Shown here in pieces: positions 7,710 to 17,360 of a DNA stretch of 64,000 bases. Position 1 is the stretch's first letter, and each line of letters begins with the position of its first letter. This DNA is from JANYCO01 sp035535995 (GTDB lineage Bacteria > Bacteroidota > Bacteroidia > Cytophagales > Cytophagaceae): positions 106,359 to 170,358 of the forward strand of contig DATLOZ010000018.1 of NCBI GenBank assembly GCA_035535995.1. Reading direction: 5' to 3'. A program made the translations under genes and the position numbers. The notes beneath the pieces are model-generated. The model was not told the origin of the DNA, made no database searches, and worked only from the letters and a program-made list of their open reading frames with translations.

Positions 7710-8534
7710 ATGAAGAATTTTTTTTCACATAGTTTTTTCCTGCTGCTCTTTTTATTTGCCGGCAGCTGCGGAAAACATAAAACAGAAAAGCAACAATATG
7801 AACAGGCGCACTCTTCCATAAAATATAAAACCTATAAAGCCGTTTCCGAAAAAATGGAAATAGTGTCGGCCAATGGGGTGAGAAAAGAAAACGAACTTTT
7901 CATGAGGCTCCTGCTGGCTTATAACTGGGCTATAACCGGGCAAGATGTTTTCGCTTTCGCGGAATCAGATCTTGTGAGCGGACGCTCCAATATACCGAGC
8001 GAAAAAGTACTGGCTCATGCGATCAACTCGATCGTTATGTACCAAAACGGTTGGAATAAACTGGTTAAAGAAGAATCTGCTGAAGTACAAGAGGCCATCC
8101 ATAAAAACCCAGGCGAAGATACGATCAGGTTTCACCAGGCCGTTTTCCACCTGGTGATGGGGGCGCTTGCAGTACATCAGGAAAATTTCGCGGCGGCACG
8201 TTTTCATTATACAGCATTTGGAGAAGCCACGCATATTTATTGGCCTGCTCAACTCGCAGATGCGCTGGGCGATTTTCAGAAAGGCGATGAACAGATGGGA
8301 ATAGATAAAATAAAAGAAATGACGCAAAACAACGCCATCCCAGCCGAGATGCGATTGATCCTGGCGGAAAATCTTGGAAAGGCAGAAACTAAAAAAGATA
8401 AAATAGAAACAGAACAAATATGGCCGCGCACAGTTTCTGTTTTTCTTTTAGGTCAATTAAAAAAATCGGAAATAGAAGAAATACATATGGCGGGAATAAG
8501 ATTTGAAAAATTAAGACAGAAGCTTATGATATAA
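7710..8534 (+). CDS. Lipoprotein of unknown function, helical
   Basis: MKNFFSHSFFLLLFLFAGSC is a lipoprotein signal with Cys20. The remaining 254 residues look all-helical. There are TPR-like alternations (ENELFMRLLLAYNWAITGQ, then a FHQAVFHLVMGALAVHQENFA segment) but no clear repeat consensus. The family is not recognised. It sits in a run of four lipoprotein genes on the same strand (2535, 6669, 7710, 8655), separated by terminators and repeats, so co-regulation is not shown. It is likely attached to the inner face of the outer membrane or exposed at the surface. Confidence 0.7.
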   Translation: MKNFFSHSFFLLLFLFAGSCGKHKTEKQQYEQAHSSIKYKTYKAVSEKMEIVSANGVRKENELFMRLLLAYNWAITGQDVFAFAESDLVSGRSNIPSEKVLAHAINSIVMYQNGWNKLVKEESAEVQEAIHKNPGEDTIRFHQAVFHLVMGALAVHQENFAAARFHYTAFGEATHIYWPAQLADALGDFQKGDEQMGIDKIKEMTQNNAIPAEMRLILAENLGKAETKKDKIETEQIWPRTVSVFLLGQLKKSEIEEIHMAGIRFEKLRQKLMI

Positions 8535-8535
8535 A

Positions 8536-8634
8536 GTTATGAAGGTTGAATGATGAGTTATGAATTTTTAAATTGTATTAATCTTTAAAGCATGTAAATC
8601 CAATGTTCAGATAAAAACTCAAAATTCATAACTC
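8536..8634. repeat. TTATGAATGTTGA-family repeat, imperfect
   Basis: The left half (8536-8570) reads GTTATGAAGGTTGAATGATG and onward. The right half (8622-8634) is AAATTCATAACTC. The arms are diverged and separated by about 50 bases. It lies between two same-strand lipoprotein genes. Confidence 0.65.
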
Positions 8635-8654
8635 AAAAAACTTATCTTTAATCC

Positions 8655-9068
8655 ATGAAAAAACTCCTACTCATTTTCTTTCTCCTGTCCTTAGCGGCTT
8701 GCGGACCTAAGATGCCTAAAGACCAATACGACGAAGTATACAAAACAAAAGACAAGGGCTATCCGGAATACTTATTGATGAAAAAGATCAATGACTCTAC
8801 CTATAGTTATATGTTCTTCCCGGAAGATTATGAAATGACCTGCGCTGCTCAGAAAAAAGGAACCGCCATAAATCAATTCTACCACCGCGGTCCGGACATT
8901 GTGATCCAAAAAGATGGAAGCGGTATTCCTACTTATCGCTACGCCGGAGATAACTATAAATGTACACTGGTGATCACTACAGGTTTTCCTAACATGGTAA
9001 AGGTACACAGCCACTGCAACGGAGGTGATATGTGCCCGCAGGATGCGGAGTATGTGCTCGAAAAATAG
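8655..9068 (+). CDS. Small lipoprotein of unknown function
   Basis: MKKLLLIFFLLSLAAC is a lipoprotein signal (Cys16). The mature part is about 121 residues, probably beta-rich. It carries four further Cys (in MTCAAQ, YKCTLV, SHCNGG and DMCPQD), which suggests two disulfides. No family was recognised. The stop codon at 9066-9068 directly abuts a perfect inverted repeat, which may act as its terminator. An opposite-strand reductase follows. Confidence 0.7.
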   Translation: MKKLLLIFFLLSLAACGPKMPKDQYDEVYKTKDKGYPEYLLMKKINDSTYSYMFFPEDYEMTCAAQKKGTAINQFYHRGPDIVIQKDGSGIPTYRYAGDNYKCTLVITTGFPNMVKVHSHCNGGDMCPQDAEYVLEK

Positions 9069-9133
9069 TTATGAATGTTGAATGATGCGTTATGAATAAA
9101 GATCATTCATAACGCATCATTCAACATTCATAA
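9069..9133. repeat. Perfect 29-base inverted repeat, TTATGAATGTTGA family
   Basis: The arms at 9069-9097 and 9105-9133 are exact reverse complements over 29 bases with a 7-base loop. The arm is made of TTATGAATGTTGA and ATGATGCGTTATGAAT modules. It fills the gap between convergent genes and could form a long hairpin in either transcript. Confidence 0.95.
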
Positions 9134-9140
9134 TTTAAAA

Positions 9141-10157
9141 TTACCTTTTCTCTATCCGATCATGAAACCCGCCGTACGTCACATTTTTCACACCATCTTC
9201 CAGGTAAAAATCTCCCGGAAAACCTAGCTCGATGCGGCTTACGTCGTTTAGCTTCTGCAGCTGTGCAGTGCTGAGCACGATATCCAGCGCCTTTAGGTTT
9301 TCTTCTACTTGCGAAAGTTTCGTAGCTCCTACGATCGGAATACAGGAAAATCCTTGCATCGTAGTCCACTTCAGCGCTACGTGCGATGCCGGTACATTCA
9401 ACTCTTCTGCTACTTCTACCACCGCTTTGGCGATGGTGGTGCTACGTTCGTTCAGTCGCTTGCTATTGTCTGGAATTCTGCCTTTGTCTCCTTTCAAATA
9501 TTTCCCTGTAAGCGCGCCTCCCGCCAGCGGAGCCCAGGGCGTAACGGTCATGCCGAATTCTTTCGCCATCGGGATCAGCTCTCTTTCAGGAGTACGTTGG
9601 ATCAGGCTATACTCTATTTGCAACGCTACAAAGCGGCTCCAGCCCATCAGCTCCGCCATTGTATTGCCGCGGCTGACCACCCAGGCAGGCGTATCACTGA
9701 TGCCGATGTAGTTTACTTTCCCTTGTCGCACCAGATCGTCGAGTCCGCGCATCACTTCGTCGATTGGCGTAAGGTGGTCCCAGATGTGGAGGTAAAGAAG
9801 ATCGATGAATTCAGTGTTTAGCCGTTTCAAACTTTCTTCCACGCTGCGCATCATGTTTTTGCGGTTGTTGCCCGAGGCGTTAACATTTGTCTGGTTGTCG
9901 AACAGGGTATATTTCGTAGCCACTACAAAATGATCACGCTTATCTTTCATATACTCACCAAGGATCTTTTCACTTTGGCCTTCGGTATAGCGGTTGGCAG
10001 TATCGAGAAAATTTCCTCCTGCATTGGCGTAGGCATCCAGGATCTTAAAACTCGTTTCCTTGTCGGCGCCCCATTTCCATTCCTGTCCGAAGCCCATCGT
10101 ACCCAGGCAGAGCTCGGATACTTTCAGCCCGGATTTTCCTAATAGTTTGTAGTTCAT
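9141..10157 (-). CDS. Aldo/keto reductase
   Basis: At 338 residues this is a typical length for an AKR of the YajO/YhdN-like group, a TIM barrel that reduces carbonyls with NADPH. The catalytic tetrad is visible: Asp52 and Tyr57 (FLDTANRYTEG), Lys82 (VVATKYTL) and His124 (LLYLHIWD). The cofactor-binding end carries IPIVGATKLSQVEENLKAL. The start at 10157 (MNYKLLGKSGLKVSELCLGT) matches the family N-terminus. It stands alone. The natural substrate cannot be inferred. Confidence 0.93.
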   Translation of the reverse strand: MNYKLLGKSGLKVSELCLGTMGFGQEWKWGADKETSFKILDAYANAGGNFLDTANRYTEGQSEKILGEYMKDKRDHFVVATKYTLFDNQTNVNASGNNRKNMMRSVEESLKRLNTEFIDLLYLHIWDHLTPIDEVMRGLDDLVRQGKVNYIGISDTPAWVVSRGNTMAELMGWSRFVALQIEYSLIQRTPERELIPMAKEFGMTVTPWAPLAGGALTGKYLKGDKGRIPDNSKRLNERSTTIAKAVVEVAEELNVPASHVALKWTTMQGFSCIPIVGATKLSQVEENLKALDIVLSTAQLQKLNDVSRIELGFPGDFYLEDGVKNVTYGGFHDRIEKR

Positions 10158-10165
10158 AGTTTGAA

Positions 10166-10200
10166 GTTATGTCCGCCAGCCCGCGGATGAGTTATGAATT
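10166..10200. repeat. Interrupted TTATGAATGTTGA-family element
   Basis: GTTATG and GAGTTATGAATT modules are split by a GC-rich piece, TCCGCCAGCCCGCGGA. It lies just upstream of the reductase, between divergent genes. The GC-rich interruption could itself form a small hairpin. Confidence 0.5.
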
Positions 10201-10429
10201 AAATTAAAAATTGTTCTTCGAAAGAATTCGTTCTATGAATGTAATCATGAACATTCGTAGAAACAATGAAAATTATTGTAAATTATATTATCTGTCTATC
10301 GCAAGATTGTGCCGGATCATGAAAGAAATCATCTTGAAGATCCTTTAGTTCTGTAAATCCTGGTTCAGACAAACCCTCTAGTTATTTATTAATAATAGTT
10401 GTAAATTCGCAGTCTTAATTGGAATAGCT

Positions 10430-13400
10430 GTGAGTAAAAAGTATCAGGAATACAAAGGGTTGGACCTATCAGGGGTAGGCAAATCGGTATTAGAATATTG
10501 GGAGAAAAATAAGGTTTTCGAACAGTCGGTAACGACTCGTGAAGGAAAGCAATCATTCACTTTTTACGAAGGCCCACCTTCTGCCAATGGAACCCCTGGT
10601 ATTCACCACGTGATGGCGCGTACGGTGAAAGATATTTTTTGCCGCTATAAAACCCTCAAAGGATTCCAGGTAAAACGTAAAGGCGGCTGGGATACACACG
10701 GCCTTCCTGTAGAACTTCAGGTAGAAAAAGAACTAGGAATTACCAAAGAAGATATCGGCAAAAAAATTTCTGTAGAAGAATACAACCAGAAATGCCGCGA
10801 GACAGTAATGCGTTTCAAATCGCAATGGGATGACCTGACTCAAAAAATGGGCTACTGGGTTGACCTTGACAATCCTTACATCACGTTTGAAAATAACTAC
10901 ATCGAATCCTGCTGGTACCTGTTGAAAGAACTTTACAAAAAAGATCTTCTTTACAAAGGATACACCATCCAGCCTTATTCTCCCGCAGCGGGTACAGGCT
11001 TGAGCTCGCATGAGCTGAACCAACCTGGTACCTACCGCGATGTGCGCGATACCACGATCGTGGCACAGTTTAAAATAAAAGATCATTCAAAGCTTAAAGC
11101 TCAAAGTTTAGAAGGAGATGTTTATTTCCTTGCCTGGACAACCACACCCTGGACACTTCCTTCCAACTCCGCGTTGGCAGTGGGCGAGAACATCGATTAT
11201 GTTTTAATAAAATCATTTAACCCATATACTTTCCTGCCTATAAATGTGATCCTGGCAAAAGCATTGCTTGGAAAATATTTCAGCGAAAAAGGAAAAGACG
11301 CAGACTTCGCCGCATTTAAACCAGGCGATAAAGTACTTCCCTGGAAACTCCTTGCAGAGTATAAAGGCAAAGACTTAGTAGGAGTCGAATACGAACAATT
11401 ACTTCCTTACGTAAAACCTTCTACACCGGCCTTCCGCGTGATCCCGGGAGATTTTGTGAGCACGGAGGATGGTACAGGAATCGTACACATCGCGCCTACC
11501 TTTGGTGCGGACGACTTCCGTGTAGCCAGGCAGGCGGGCATCCCGGCTATCATGGTGAAAGACGAGGCCAACAACGAAGTGCCGCTGGTAGACAAACGCG
11601 GTCGTTTTGTGAAAGAAGTAAGCGACGAAACCTTTGGTCTCGGCGGCGAATTTGTAAAAGAAGATTATCTCAACGATACCGAAAAAGCAGCTGAGCTTGC
11701 GAAGCAGCAAGACCTGGTGAGAAAGAGCATCGTCTCCAAGCTCGACAAATATATGAGTGTAGACGAACGTATTGCACTGAAGCTGAAACTGGAGAACAAA
11801 GCATTTAAAGTAGAAAAATACGAACACACCTACCCTCACTGCTGGCGTACCGACAAGCCGGTGCTTTACTACCCGCTTGACTCCTGGTTTATCCGCACCA
11901 CTGCGGTGAAAGAAAGACTTTCCGAACTAAACAAAACGATCAACTGGAAACCGGAATCTACGGGCAGCGGGCGTTTTGGCAACTGGCTCGACAATCTTGT
12001 AGACTGGAATCTTTCCCGTTCCCGCTATTGGGGAACGCCGCTTCCAATCTGGCGTACAGAAGATGGCAGCGAAGAAAAATGCATCGGCTCGCAACAAGAA
12101 TTGAAAGAAGAAATTGAGAAGGCAAACAAAACGTTGAACAAAACGCAACCTTCAAAATTAGAAGATCTTCACCGTCCTTATGTAGACAACGTGGTCCTCG
12201 TTTCTAATTCGGGCAAACCAATGTACCGCGAAAGCGACCTGATCGACGTATGGTTCGACTCGGGAGCAATGCCTTACGCCCAGTGGCATTACCCGTTTGA
12301 GAACAAAGATATTTTCACAAAAAGCTACCCGGCAGATTTCATCTCCGAAGGCGTAGACCAAACACGTGGGTGGTTCTTCACGCTTCACGCAATTGCAGGA
12401 ATGCTCTTCGATTCGGTAGCATTCAAAAATGTGGTTTCTACAGGATTGGTACTCGATAAGAACGGAGAAAAAATGTCGAAGCGAAAAGGCAACGTCATCA
12501 ACCCGTTTGAAACGATTGAAAAATATGGTCCCGACGCTACACGCTGGTATATGATCGGCAATGCGCCGCCTTGGGACAACCTGAAATTTAACCTGGATGG
12601 AGTAGGCGAAGTGCAGAGAAGATTCTTTGGCACGCTTTACAATACCTACGCGTTCTTCGCGCTATACGCCAACCTCGACAACTTCAGCTTTGCAGAAGCA
12701 GAAGTGCCTTTGGCAAAGCGCACCGAAAGCGACCGCTGGGTGATCTCGAAATTAAATTCATTGATCAAATTCGTAGACGAAGCTTACGCTGACTACGAGC
12801 CTACCAAAGCCGTGCGCGCCATCGAAGATTTTGTCTGCGACGATCTTAGCAACTGGTATGTACGTCTGAACAGAAAACGTTTCTGGAAAGGAGAATACAA
12901 CGAAGATAAAATCGCTGCGTACCAAACGCTTTATACTTGTCTGGATACTGTAGCCAAACTGTCTTCTCCTGTAGCGCCGTTCCTTAGCGAGCAGCTCTTC
13001 CTGGATCTCAACAATACAAGCGGCAAGGAGAAAGTGATCTCAGTGCATCTTTCAGAATTCCCGAAAGCAAATATTGCCGCCATCGATGCTGACCTGGAAG
13101 AAAAAATGAGCCTTGCGCAAAAAACTTCTTCCCTGGTACACTCACTGCGCAAGGCGCATAGCATCAAAGTACGCCAGCCGCTTTCGCGTGTGCTGATCCC
13201 GGTGCTGAACGATAAGACCCGCCAGCAGATCCAGGATGTACAAGACCTGATCCTTTCGGAAGTGAATATTAAAAAGATCGAATACATCGACGATACCTCG
13301 GACATCCTCATCAAGAAGATCAAACCGAATTTCAAAAAATTAGGAAAAGAATTCGGTCCGAAGTTGAAAGAAGTAGGCGCAATCATTTCTGCGTTTACCA

Positions 13401-13834
13401 AAGAAGACATTCGCAAGATCGAAAAAGAAAATGCTTATGCGATCAAACTTTCGGATGGCACACAAGCTACGATCACGTTGGAAGATGTGGAAATTTCTTC
13501 CGAAGACATCCCGGGCTGGCTGGTAGCGAGCGAAGGCGGTGTCACGGTAGCGCTGGATATTCATATCGACGAAGACCTGAAAAAAGAAGGCATCGCCCGC
13601 GATGTGGTAAACCGTGTGCAGAATCTTAGAAAAGATATGGGCCTGGATGTGATGGACAAGATCAGAATTACCGTTCAGAAAAAGAACGAGCTGATCGATG
13701 CCGCGCTTACAGCCAATAAGGAATATATCTGCAGCGAAACCCAAGCCCTCAGCCTCACCTTGTCTGACCAGGTGCAGGATGGGAAGACAGTGGAAATGGA
13801 TGAGTTTGAACTGTTATTAAAAATAGAATTATAA
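10430..13834 (+). CDS. ileS: Isoleucyl-tRNA synthetase, type II
   Basis: The 1134-residue enzyme charges tRNA-Ile with isoleucine. The HIGH motif is present as Gly57-Ile-His-His60 in SANGTPGIHHVMART, the form seen in Bacteroidota. The KMSKS motif is Lys681-Met-Ser-Lys-Arg685. The editing domain (about 200-400) includes GTGIVHIAPTFGADDF. The anticodon-binding and long C-terminal regions follow the eukaryote-like type II, which generally tolerates mupirocin. The start is GTG at 10430, giving MSKKYQEYKGLDLS. It is probably transcribed from the 270-base gap shared with the opposite-strand reductase. Confidence 0.97.
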   Translation: MSKKYQEYKGLDLSGVGKSVLEYWEKNKVFEQSVTTREGKQSFTFYEGPPSANGTPGIHHVMARTVKDIFCRYKTLKGFQVKRKGGWDTHGLPVELQVEKELGITKEDIGKKISVEEYNQKCRETVMRFKSQWDDLTQKMGYWVDLDNPYITFENNYIESCWYLLKELYKKDLLYKGYTIQPYSPAAGTGLSSHELNQPGTYRDVRDTTIVAQFKIKDHSKLKAQSLEGDVYFLAWTTTPWTLPSNSALAVGENIDYVLIKSFNPYTFLPINVILAKALLGKYFSEKGKDADFAAFKPGDKVLPWKLLAEYKGKDLVGVEYEQLLPYVKPSTPAFRVIPGDFVSTEDGTGIVHIAPTFGADDFRVARQAGIPAIMVKDEANNEVPLVDKRGRFVKEVSDETFGLGGEFVKEDYLNDTEKAAELAKQQDLVRKSIVSKLDKYMSVDERIALKLKLENKAFKVEKYEHTYPHCWRTDKPVLYYPLDSWFIRTTAVKERLSELNKTINWKPESTGSGRFGNWLDNLVDWNLSRSRYWGTPLPIWRTEDGSEEKCIGSQQELKEEIEKANKTLNKTQPSKLEDLHRPYVDNVVLVSNSGKPMYRESDLIDVWFDSGAMPYAQWHYPFENKDIFTKSYPADFISEGVDQTRGWFFTLHAIAGMLFDSVAFKNVVSTGLVLDKNGEKMSKRKGNVINPFETIEKYGPDATRWYMIGNAPPWDNLKFNLDGVGEVQRRFFGTLYNTYAFFALYANLDNFSFAEAEVPLAKRTESDRWVISKLNSLIKFVDEAYADYEPTKAVRAIEDFVCDDLSNWYVRLNRKRFWKGEYNEDKIAAYQTLYTCLDTVAKLSSPVAPFLSEQLFLDLNNTSGKEKVISVHLSEFPKANIAAIDADLEEKMSLAQKTSSLVHSLRKAHSIKVRQPLSRVLIPVLNDKTRQQIQDVQDLILSEVNIKKIEYIDDTSDILIKKIKPNFKKLGKEFGPKLKEVGAIISAFTKEDIRKIEKENAYAIKLSDGTQATITLEDVEISSEDIPGWLVASEGGVTVALDIHIDEDLKKEGIARDVVNRVQNLRKDMGLDVMDKIRITVQKKNELIDAALTANKEYICSETQALSLTLSDQVQDGKTVEMDEFELLLKIEL

Positions 13835-13844
13835 TCATAAAATT

Positions 13845-13916
13845 GTCATTGCAAACGAAGTGAAGCAATTCGTTTGCTACGAAGTACCAGCCGGTGGAGA
13901 CAATCCTCGCAATGAC
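13845..13916. repeat. GTCATTGC-type inverted repeat
   Basis: GTCATTGC (13845-13852) and GCAATGAC (13909-13916) flank a stretch with GAAGTGAAGCAATTCG. This is a REP-like intergenic element. A diverged relative lies at 43122-43164. It overlaps the upstream in-frame extension of the lspA ORF, which argues for the later start. Confidence 0.7.
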
Positions 13917-13932
13917 GAAGACTACACACAAA

Positions 13933-14565
13933 ATGAAATATACTAAATACTATCTCCTCACCATTGGAATCATCCTGGCTGACCAGTTGATCAAGATTGC
14001 CATCTACAAAAATTTTGCTTACGAAGGAGATGAGATCCGCATCTTCGGCGATTGGTTCAAGCTGCATTATATTACCAACCCCGGAATGGCCGGCGGTATT
14101 GAATTTGGCGGCAAGTACGGAAAGATCTTTTTGAGTATTTTCAGATTGTTTGCCATGGTAGCGATCGGCTATTATCTCTACGTAATGGCGAAAAAGAAAA
14201 TGCATCCCGGCCTGCTCTGGTGCGTAGCGGCGATCCTGGGTGGCGCGATTGGCAATGTGGTAGACAGTATTTTTTACGGAAAATTTCTGAACCTTACTAC
14301 CGAAGGGGCTCTTACACCATGGTTTCACGGCAAAGTGATCGATATGTTTTACGTCGATATCTGCGACTGCTACATCCCTAACTGGGTGCCAGGCTTAGGC
14401 GGTACGTACTATCCTCTCTGGCCGATCTTCAACTTCGCCGATGCTTCTATTTTTGTAAGCGTGGCATTTATTCTTGTTTTCCAGAAAAGATTCTTTGATC
14501 GGAAAACAGAATCCGAAGAGACAATTTCCGAAGCACACTTGCCGGAAAATTTGCCGCAACAATAA
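13933..14565 (+). CDS. lspA: Lipoprotein signal peptidase
   Basis: This is an inner-membrane aspartyl protease that removes the signal peptide of lipidated prolipoproteins, of which this window encodes many. The two catalytic Asp motifs are present: GGAIGNVVDSIFYG and FNFADASIFVS. It has four membrane spans and an insert of the type seen in Bacteroidota. The first motif has Ser where enterobacterial enzymes have Arg after the Asp. The ATG at 13933 (MKYTKYYLLTIGI) is preferred because the upstream codons fall in a repeat. It lies 98 bases after ileS, the same pairing seen in many bacteria. Confidence 0.93.
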   Translation: MKYTKYYLLTIGIILADQLIKIAIYKNFAYEGDEIRIFGDWFKLHYITNPGMAGGIEFGGKYGKIFLSIFRLFAMVAIGYYLYVMAKKKMHPGLLWCVAAILGGAIGNVVDSIFYGKFLNLTTEGALTPWFHGKVIDMFYVDICDCYIPNWVPGLGGTYYPLWPIFNFADASIFVSVAFILVFQKRFFDRKTESEETISEAHLPENLPQQ

Positions 14566-14586
14566 CAACAACTAATAAATTTTTGT

Positions 14587-15651
14587 ATGAAAATACTGAT
14601 CACAGGGGGATGTGGCTTTGTTGGTTCCAGCATGGCAATCAGCATCAAAAAAAAATATCCGTCGTACGAAGTCATTGCTTTCGATAATTTAAAAAGAAGA
14701 GGTTCGGAGTTGAATATCCCAAGACTGAAAGCCGCCGGCATTCAGTTTATACATGGAGATATTCGCAACAAAGAAGACTTCGATGTATTCACCGAAAAAC
14801 TGGATGTAATCCTGGAAGCTTCTGCGGAGCCTTCAGTATTGGCAGGGATCAACAGCACACCGGATTACCTGGTCAACACCAATCTTACCGGTACGATCAA
14901 TTGTCTTTACCTCGCTCAAAAGCATAAGGCAAATTTTATTTTTCTTTCTACCAGTCGCATTTACCCAATTGAAAATATAGAGAAAGCTGCGTTTACAGAA
15001 ACGGCCACACGTTTTTCATTTGCAGAGAAGCAGCCACAGCCGGGCATTTCCGAAAAAGGGATTGCCGAGCAATTTCCGCTGGAAGGCTACCGCTCGCTCT
15101 ATGGCGCTACCAAGCTGGCTTCTGAATTAATGATCCACGAGTTCAATCATTTCTATGGAATCAAAACCGTGATCAACCGTTGTGGCGTGCTTACTGGGCC
15201 CTGGCAGATGGGCAAGGTAGACCAGGGCGTGATGGTACTTTGGGTAGCGCGGCATTTCTGGAAAAAAAATCTTTCCTATATCGGCTACGGAGGCAAAGGC
15301 AAACAAGCCAGAGACGTGCTGCACGTAGACGACCTTTTCCGCCTGATCGATCATCAAATGCATAACATGGAAAAAGTGAACGGCGAGATCTACAATGTAG
15401 GAGGAGGTAATGAGATCAGCGTTTCACTCCAGGAGCTTACGGCGATCTGTGAAAAAGTGACGGGCAATAAAATTTCCATCCAGGAAGTGAGCGAAAACCG
15501 CCAGGCAGATATTCGTATCTACGTTACCGACAACACGAAGGTAACGGCCGCTACGGGCTGGAAGCCGGAGATTTCAGTAGAAAAAATTGTAGAAGATATT
15601 TATCAATGGTTAAAAACAAACGAAAATCAATTAAATGATATATTGAATTAA
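14587..15651 (+). CDS. NAD-dependent sugar epimerase, CDP-paratose 2-epimerase-like
   Basis: The extended short-chain dehydrogenase of 354 residues begins with the NAD site MKILITGGCGFVGSS. The catalytic Tyr-x3-Lys is in YRSLYGATKLASE, preceded by FLSTSRIYPI. The strings ASAEPSVLAGI, NRCGVLTGPWQMGK and GKGKQARDVLHVDDL are typical of the CDP-paratose/CDP-tyvelose epimerase branch. It would make a sugar nucleotide for the glycosyltransferases downstream. It starts 21 bases after lspA and may be read from the same transcript. The exact sugar is uncertain. Confidence 0.82.
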   Translation: MKILITGGCGFVGSSMAISIKKKYPSYEVIAFDNLKRRGSELNIPRLKAAGIQFIHGDIRNKEDFDVFTEKLDVILEASAEPSVLAGINSTPDYLVNTNLTGTINCLYLAQKHKANFIFLSTSRIYPIENIEKAAFTETATRFSFAEKQPQPGISEKGIAEQFPLEGYRSLYGATKLASELMIHEFNHFYGIKTVINRCGVLTGPWQMGKVDQGVMVLWVARHFWKKNLSYIGYGGKGKQARDVLHVDDLFRLIDHQMHNMEKVNGEIYNVGGGNEISVSLQELTAICEKVTGNKISIQEVSENRQADIRIYVTDNTKVTAATGWKPEISVEKIVEDIYQWLKTNENQLNDILN

Positions 15652-15704
15652 AATGCGTTCGTATTTTTGAATATCATCGCAAAAGAAAAAATATAGTAAC
15701 AGAA

Positions 15705-17360
15705 ATGGAGATAGTAAATAAAGCTAAATACCAAGGCGTACTAATGCTGGGATGCTTAGTAATTGTTGGGAGCTTTTATTATTACACTATTTTAAAGCTA
15801 TCCATTAATTTCCCATTTTATGATGACTATGAATCGATTTTAAAATTCCTGGTCACAAATGAAACCACCAGTAATGGGTATGAAAAATTTTCTCTATTAT
15901 TTGCACAACATAATGAACACAGAATTGTTTTTGATCGTTTAGTTGCTTTTGTTGAATATTGCCTCACAAAGAAAATTGACTTTATCACTCTGAATTTCAT
16001 TGGTAACCTGGCATTGCTGGCTATTGTTGTGCTTTTTTATAAAGGGTTGTCAAATAAAAAAAATAAAAACCTGCTTATTATTCCTGTTATTTTCCTGGTT
16101 TTTAATTATAGGTATTACCAGATATCTTTTTGGGCAATGGCTTCTCTTCAGAATTTATGGGTATTGGTTTTTGCTTTTGCTTCGTTATATTTTCTTTTTC
16201 AAAGTCATGTGAAGCTATATATTCCTGTTTTGCTAGCTATAATAGCATCCTTTACTAGTGGTAACGGTATGATCACCTTTATTGCGGGAATTATAGTTCT
16301 GATTCTTTTAACGGGAATTACGCGTAAGTTATTAGTTTGGACAATAATGGCGATTATAACCATACTTTTTTATTTTTATCATTATAAAAAACCTCCGAAT
16401 CATCCGCCTATTGTAGATGAATTAATTCAGCACCCTACACATTATTTTCAATATCTTTTTTCCTTTTTAGGTACGGGCGTTTCTTTCGATCCTCTTGTGG
16501 CAAAGGTTACAGGAAGCATTCTTCTGGCTTTAGCTTTTTTATTTTTAATCAAAAAATATTTCCGGAAGAACCCTGTTTTGTTTTCTTATTTGATTTTTAT
16601 TATTCTTACTGCTATTGCTGCTTCACTTTCCCGTTTTGGATTTGGAATTAATCAGGCGCTTGATTCCAGGTATGCGATAAATGGATTATTGCTATCAACC
16701 TGCTGTTATTTAATTGTGATAGAAATGGGGGAAAGCAAATGGAATATTGTACTGGGAGTTTTTTTTACTGCTGTTACGGCATTTTCCCATATTCGTTCAT
16801 ACCAAGAATTCGTTCCTGCGATTGCACAGAAAAAGAGTAATTATCTTAAGAAAGATGCTTTTCGCAATCAGGGTAGATTTGTAATGTTGGATTACGGATG
16901 GCCATATTCAGAAAAGGACATACCAAAGATGTGGTTAAGCGGAGCCGATAGTTTACATATTTTCGATTGCCATATTCCAGAAATTTCTTTGGATACGGTG
17001 CCTGTTTTTACAGAAAATAAAAAAATAGAATATAAAATTGAATCTATAGATACTATTGACCACAAGCTAAAGATAAGAGGTTACGCATTGATACGTTCAA
17101 TAGATTCGGATTTGATAACAACGGTGATTAGTGTTTATTCAGGTACTAATCTGATAAAGCAAGTGTTTAGCGATCCACATTCTTTGTACGAGATGAGAAA
17201 TATTTATCCGAAAGATCATGTCAGTTATGAATATTGCGGATTTACTATTTTCTCTTCTCTTAAGGGGCTACCCGTTGGTACTTATGATCTTTATTTGACC
17301 TTAACGGATGGGAAACATCAGATAACCACAAAAACAGAAAGTTCTTTTACTATATTATGA
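15705..17360 (+). CDS. Polytopic membrane protein, GT-C glycosyltransferase-like
   Basis: The 551-residue protein has about nine to ten hydrophobic spans in residues 12-370 and a soluble C-terminal part of about 170 residues, probably beta-rich. The first outside loop holds FPFYDDYESI, an acidic pair in the place where GT-C enzymes keep their catalytic Asp. No other signature was seen. It overlaps the next gene by four bases (ATGA), so the two are translationally coupled. That partner is a polyprenol-phosphate glycosyltransferase, the usual donor for GT-C enzymes. Base composition is clearly more AT-rich than the neighbours upstream, as if acquired. Confidence 0.65.
   Translation: MEIVNKAKYQGVLMLGCLVIVGSFYYYTILKLSINFPFYDDYESILKFLVTNETTSNGYEKFSLLFAQHNEHRIVFDRLVAFVEYCLTKKIDFITLNFIGNLALLAIVVLFYKGLSNKKNKNLLIIPVIFLVFNYRYYQISFWAMASLQNLWVLVFAFASLYFLFQSHVKLYIPVLLAIIASFTSGNGMITFIAGIIVLILLTGITRKLLVWTIMAIITILFYFYHYKKPPNHPPIVDELIQHPTHYFQYLFSFLGTGVSFDPLVAKVTGSILLALAFLFLIKKYFRKNPVLFSYLIFIILTAIAASLSRFGFGINQALDSRYAINGLLLSTCCYLIVIEMGESKWNIVLGVFFTAVTAFSHIRSYQEFVPAIAQKKSNYLKKDAFRNQGRFVMLDYGWPYSEKDIPKMWLSGADSLHIFDCHIPEISLDTVPVFTENKKIEYKIESIDTIDHKLKIRGYALIRSIDSDLITTVISVYSGTNLIKQVFSDPHSLYEMRNIYPKDHVSYEYCGFTIFSSLKGLPVGTYDLYLTLTDGKHQITTKTESSFTIL

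Noticed and set aside
13894..13932. N-terminal extension of lspA
   Set aside because: The codons fall in a REP-like repeat and add residues not found in the family.
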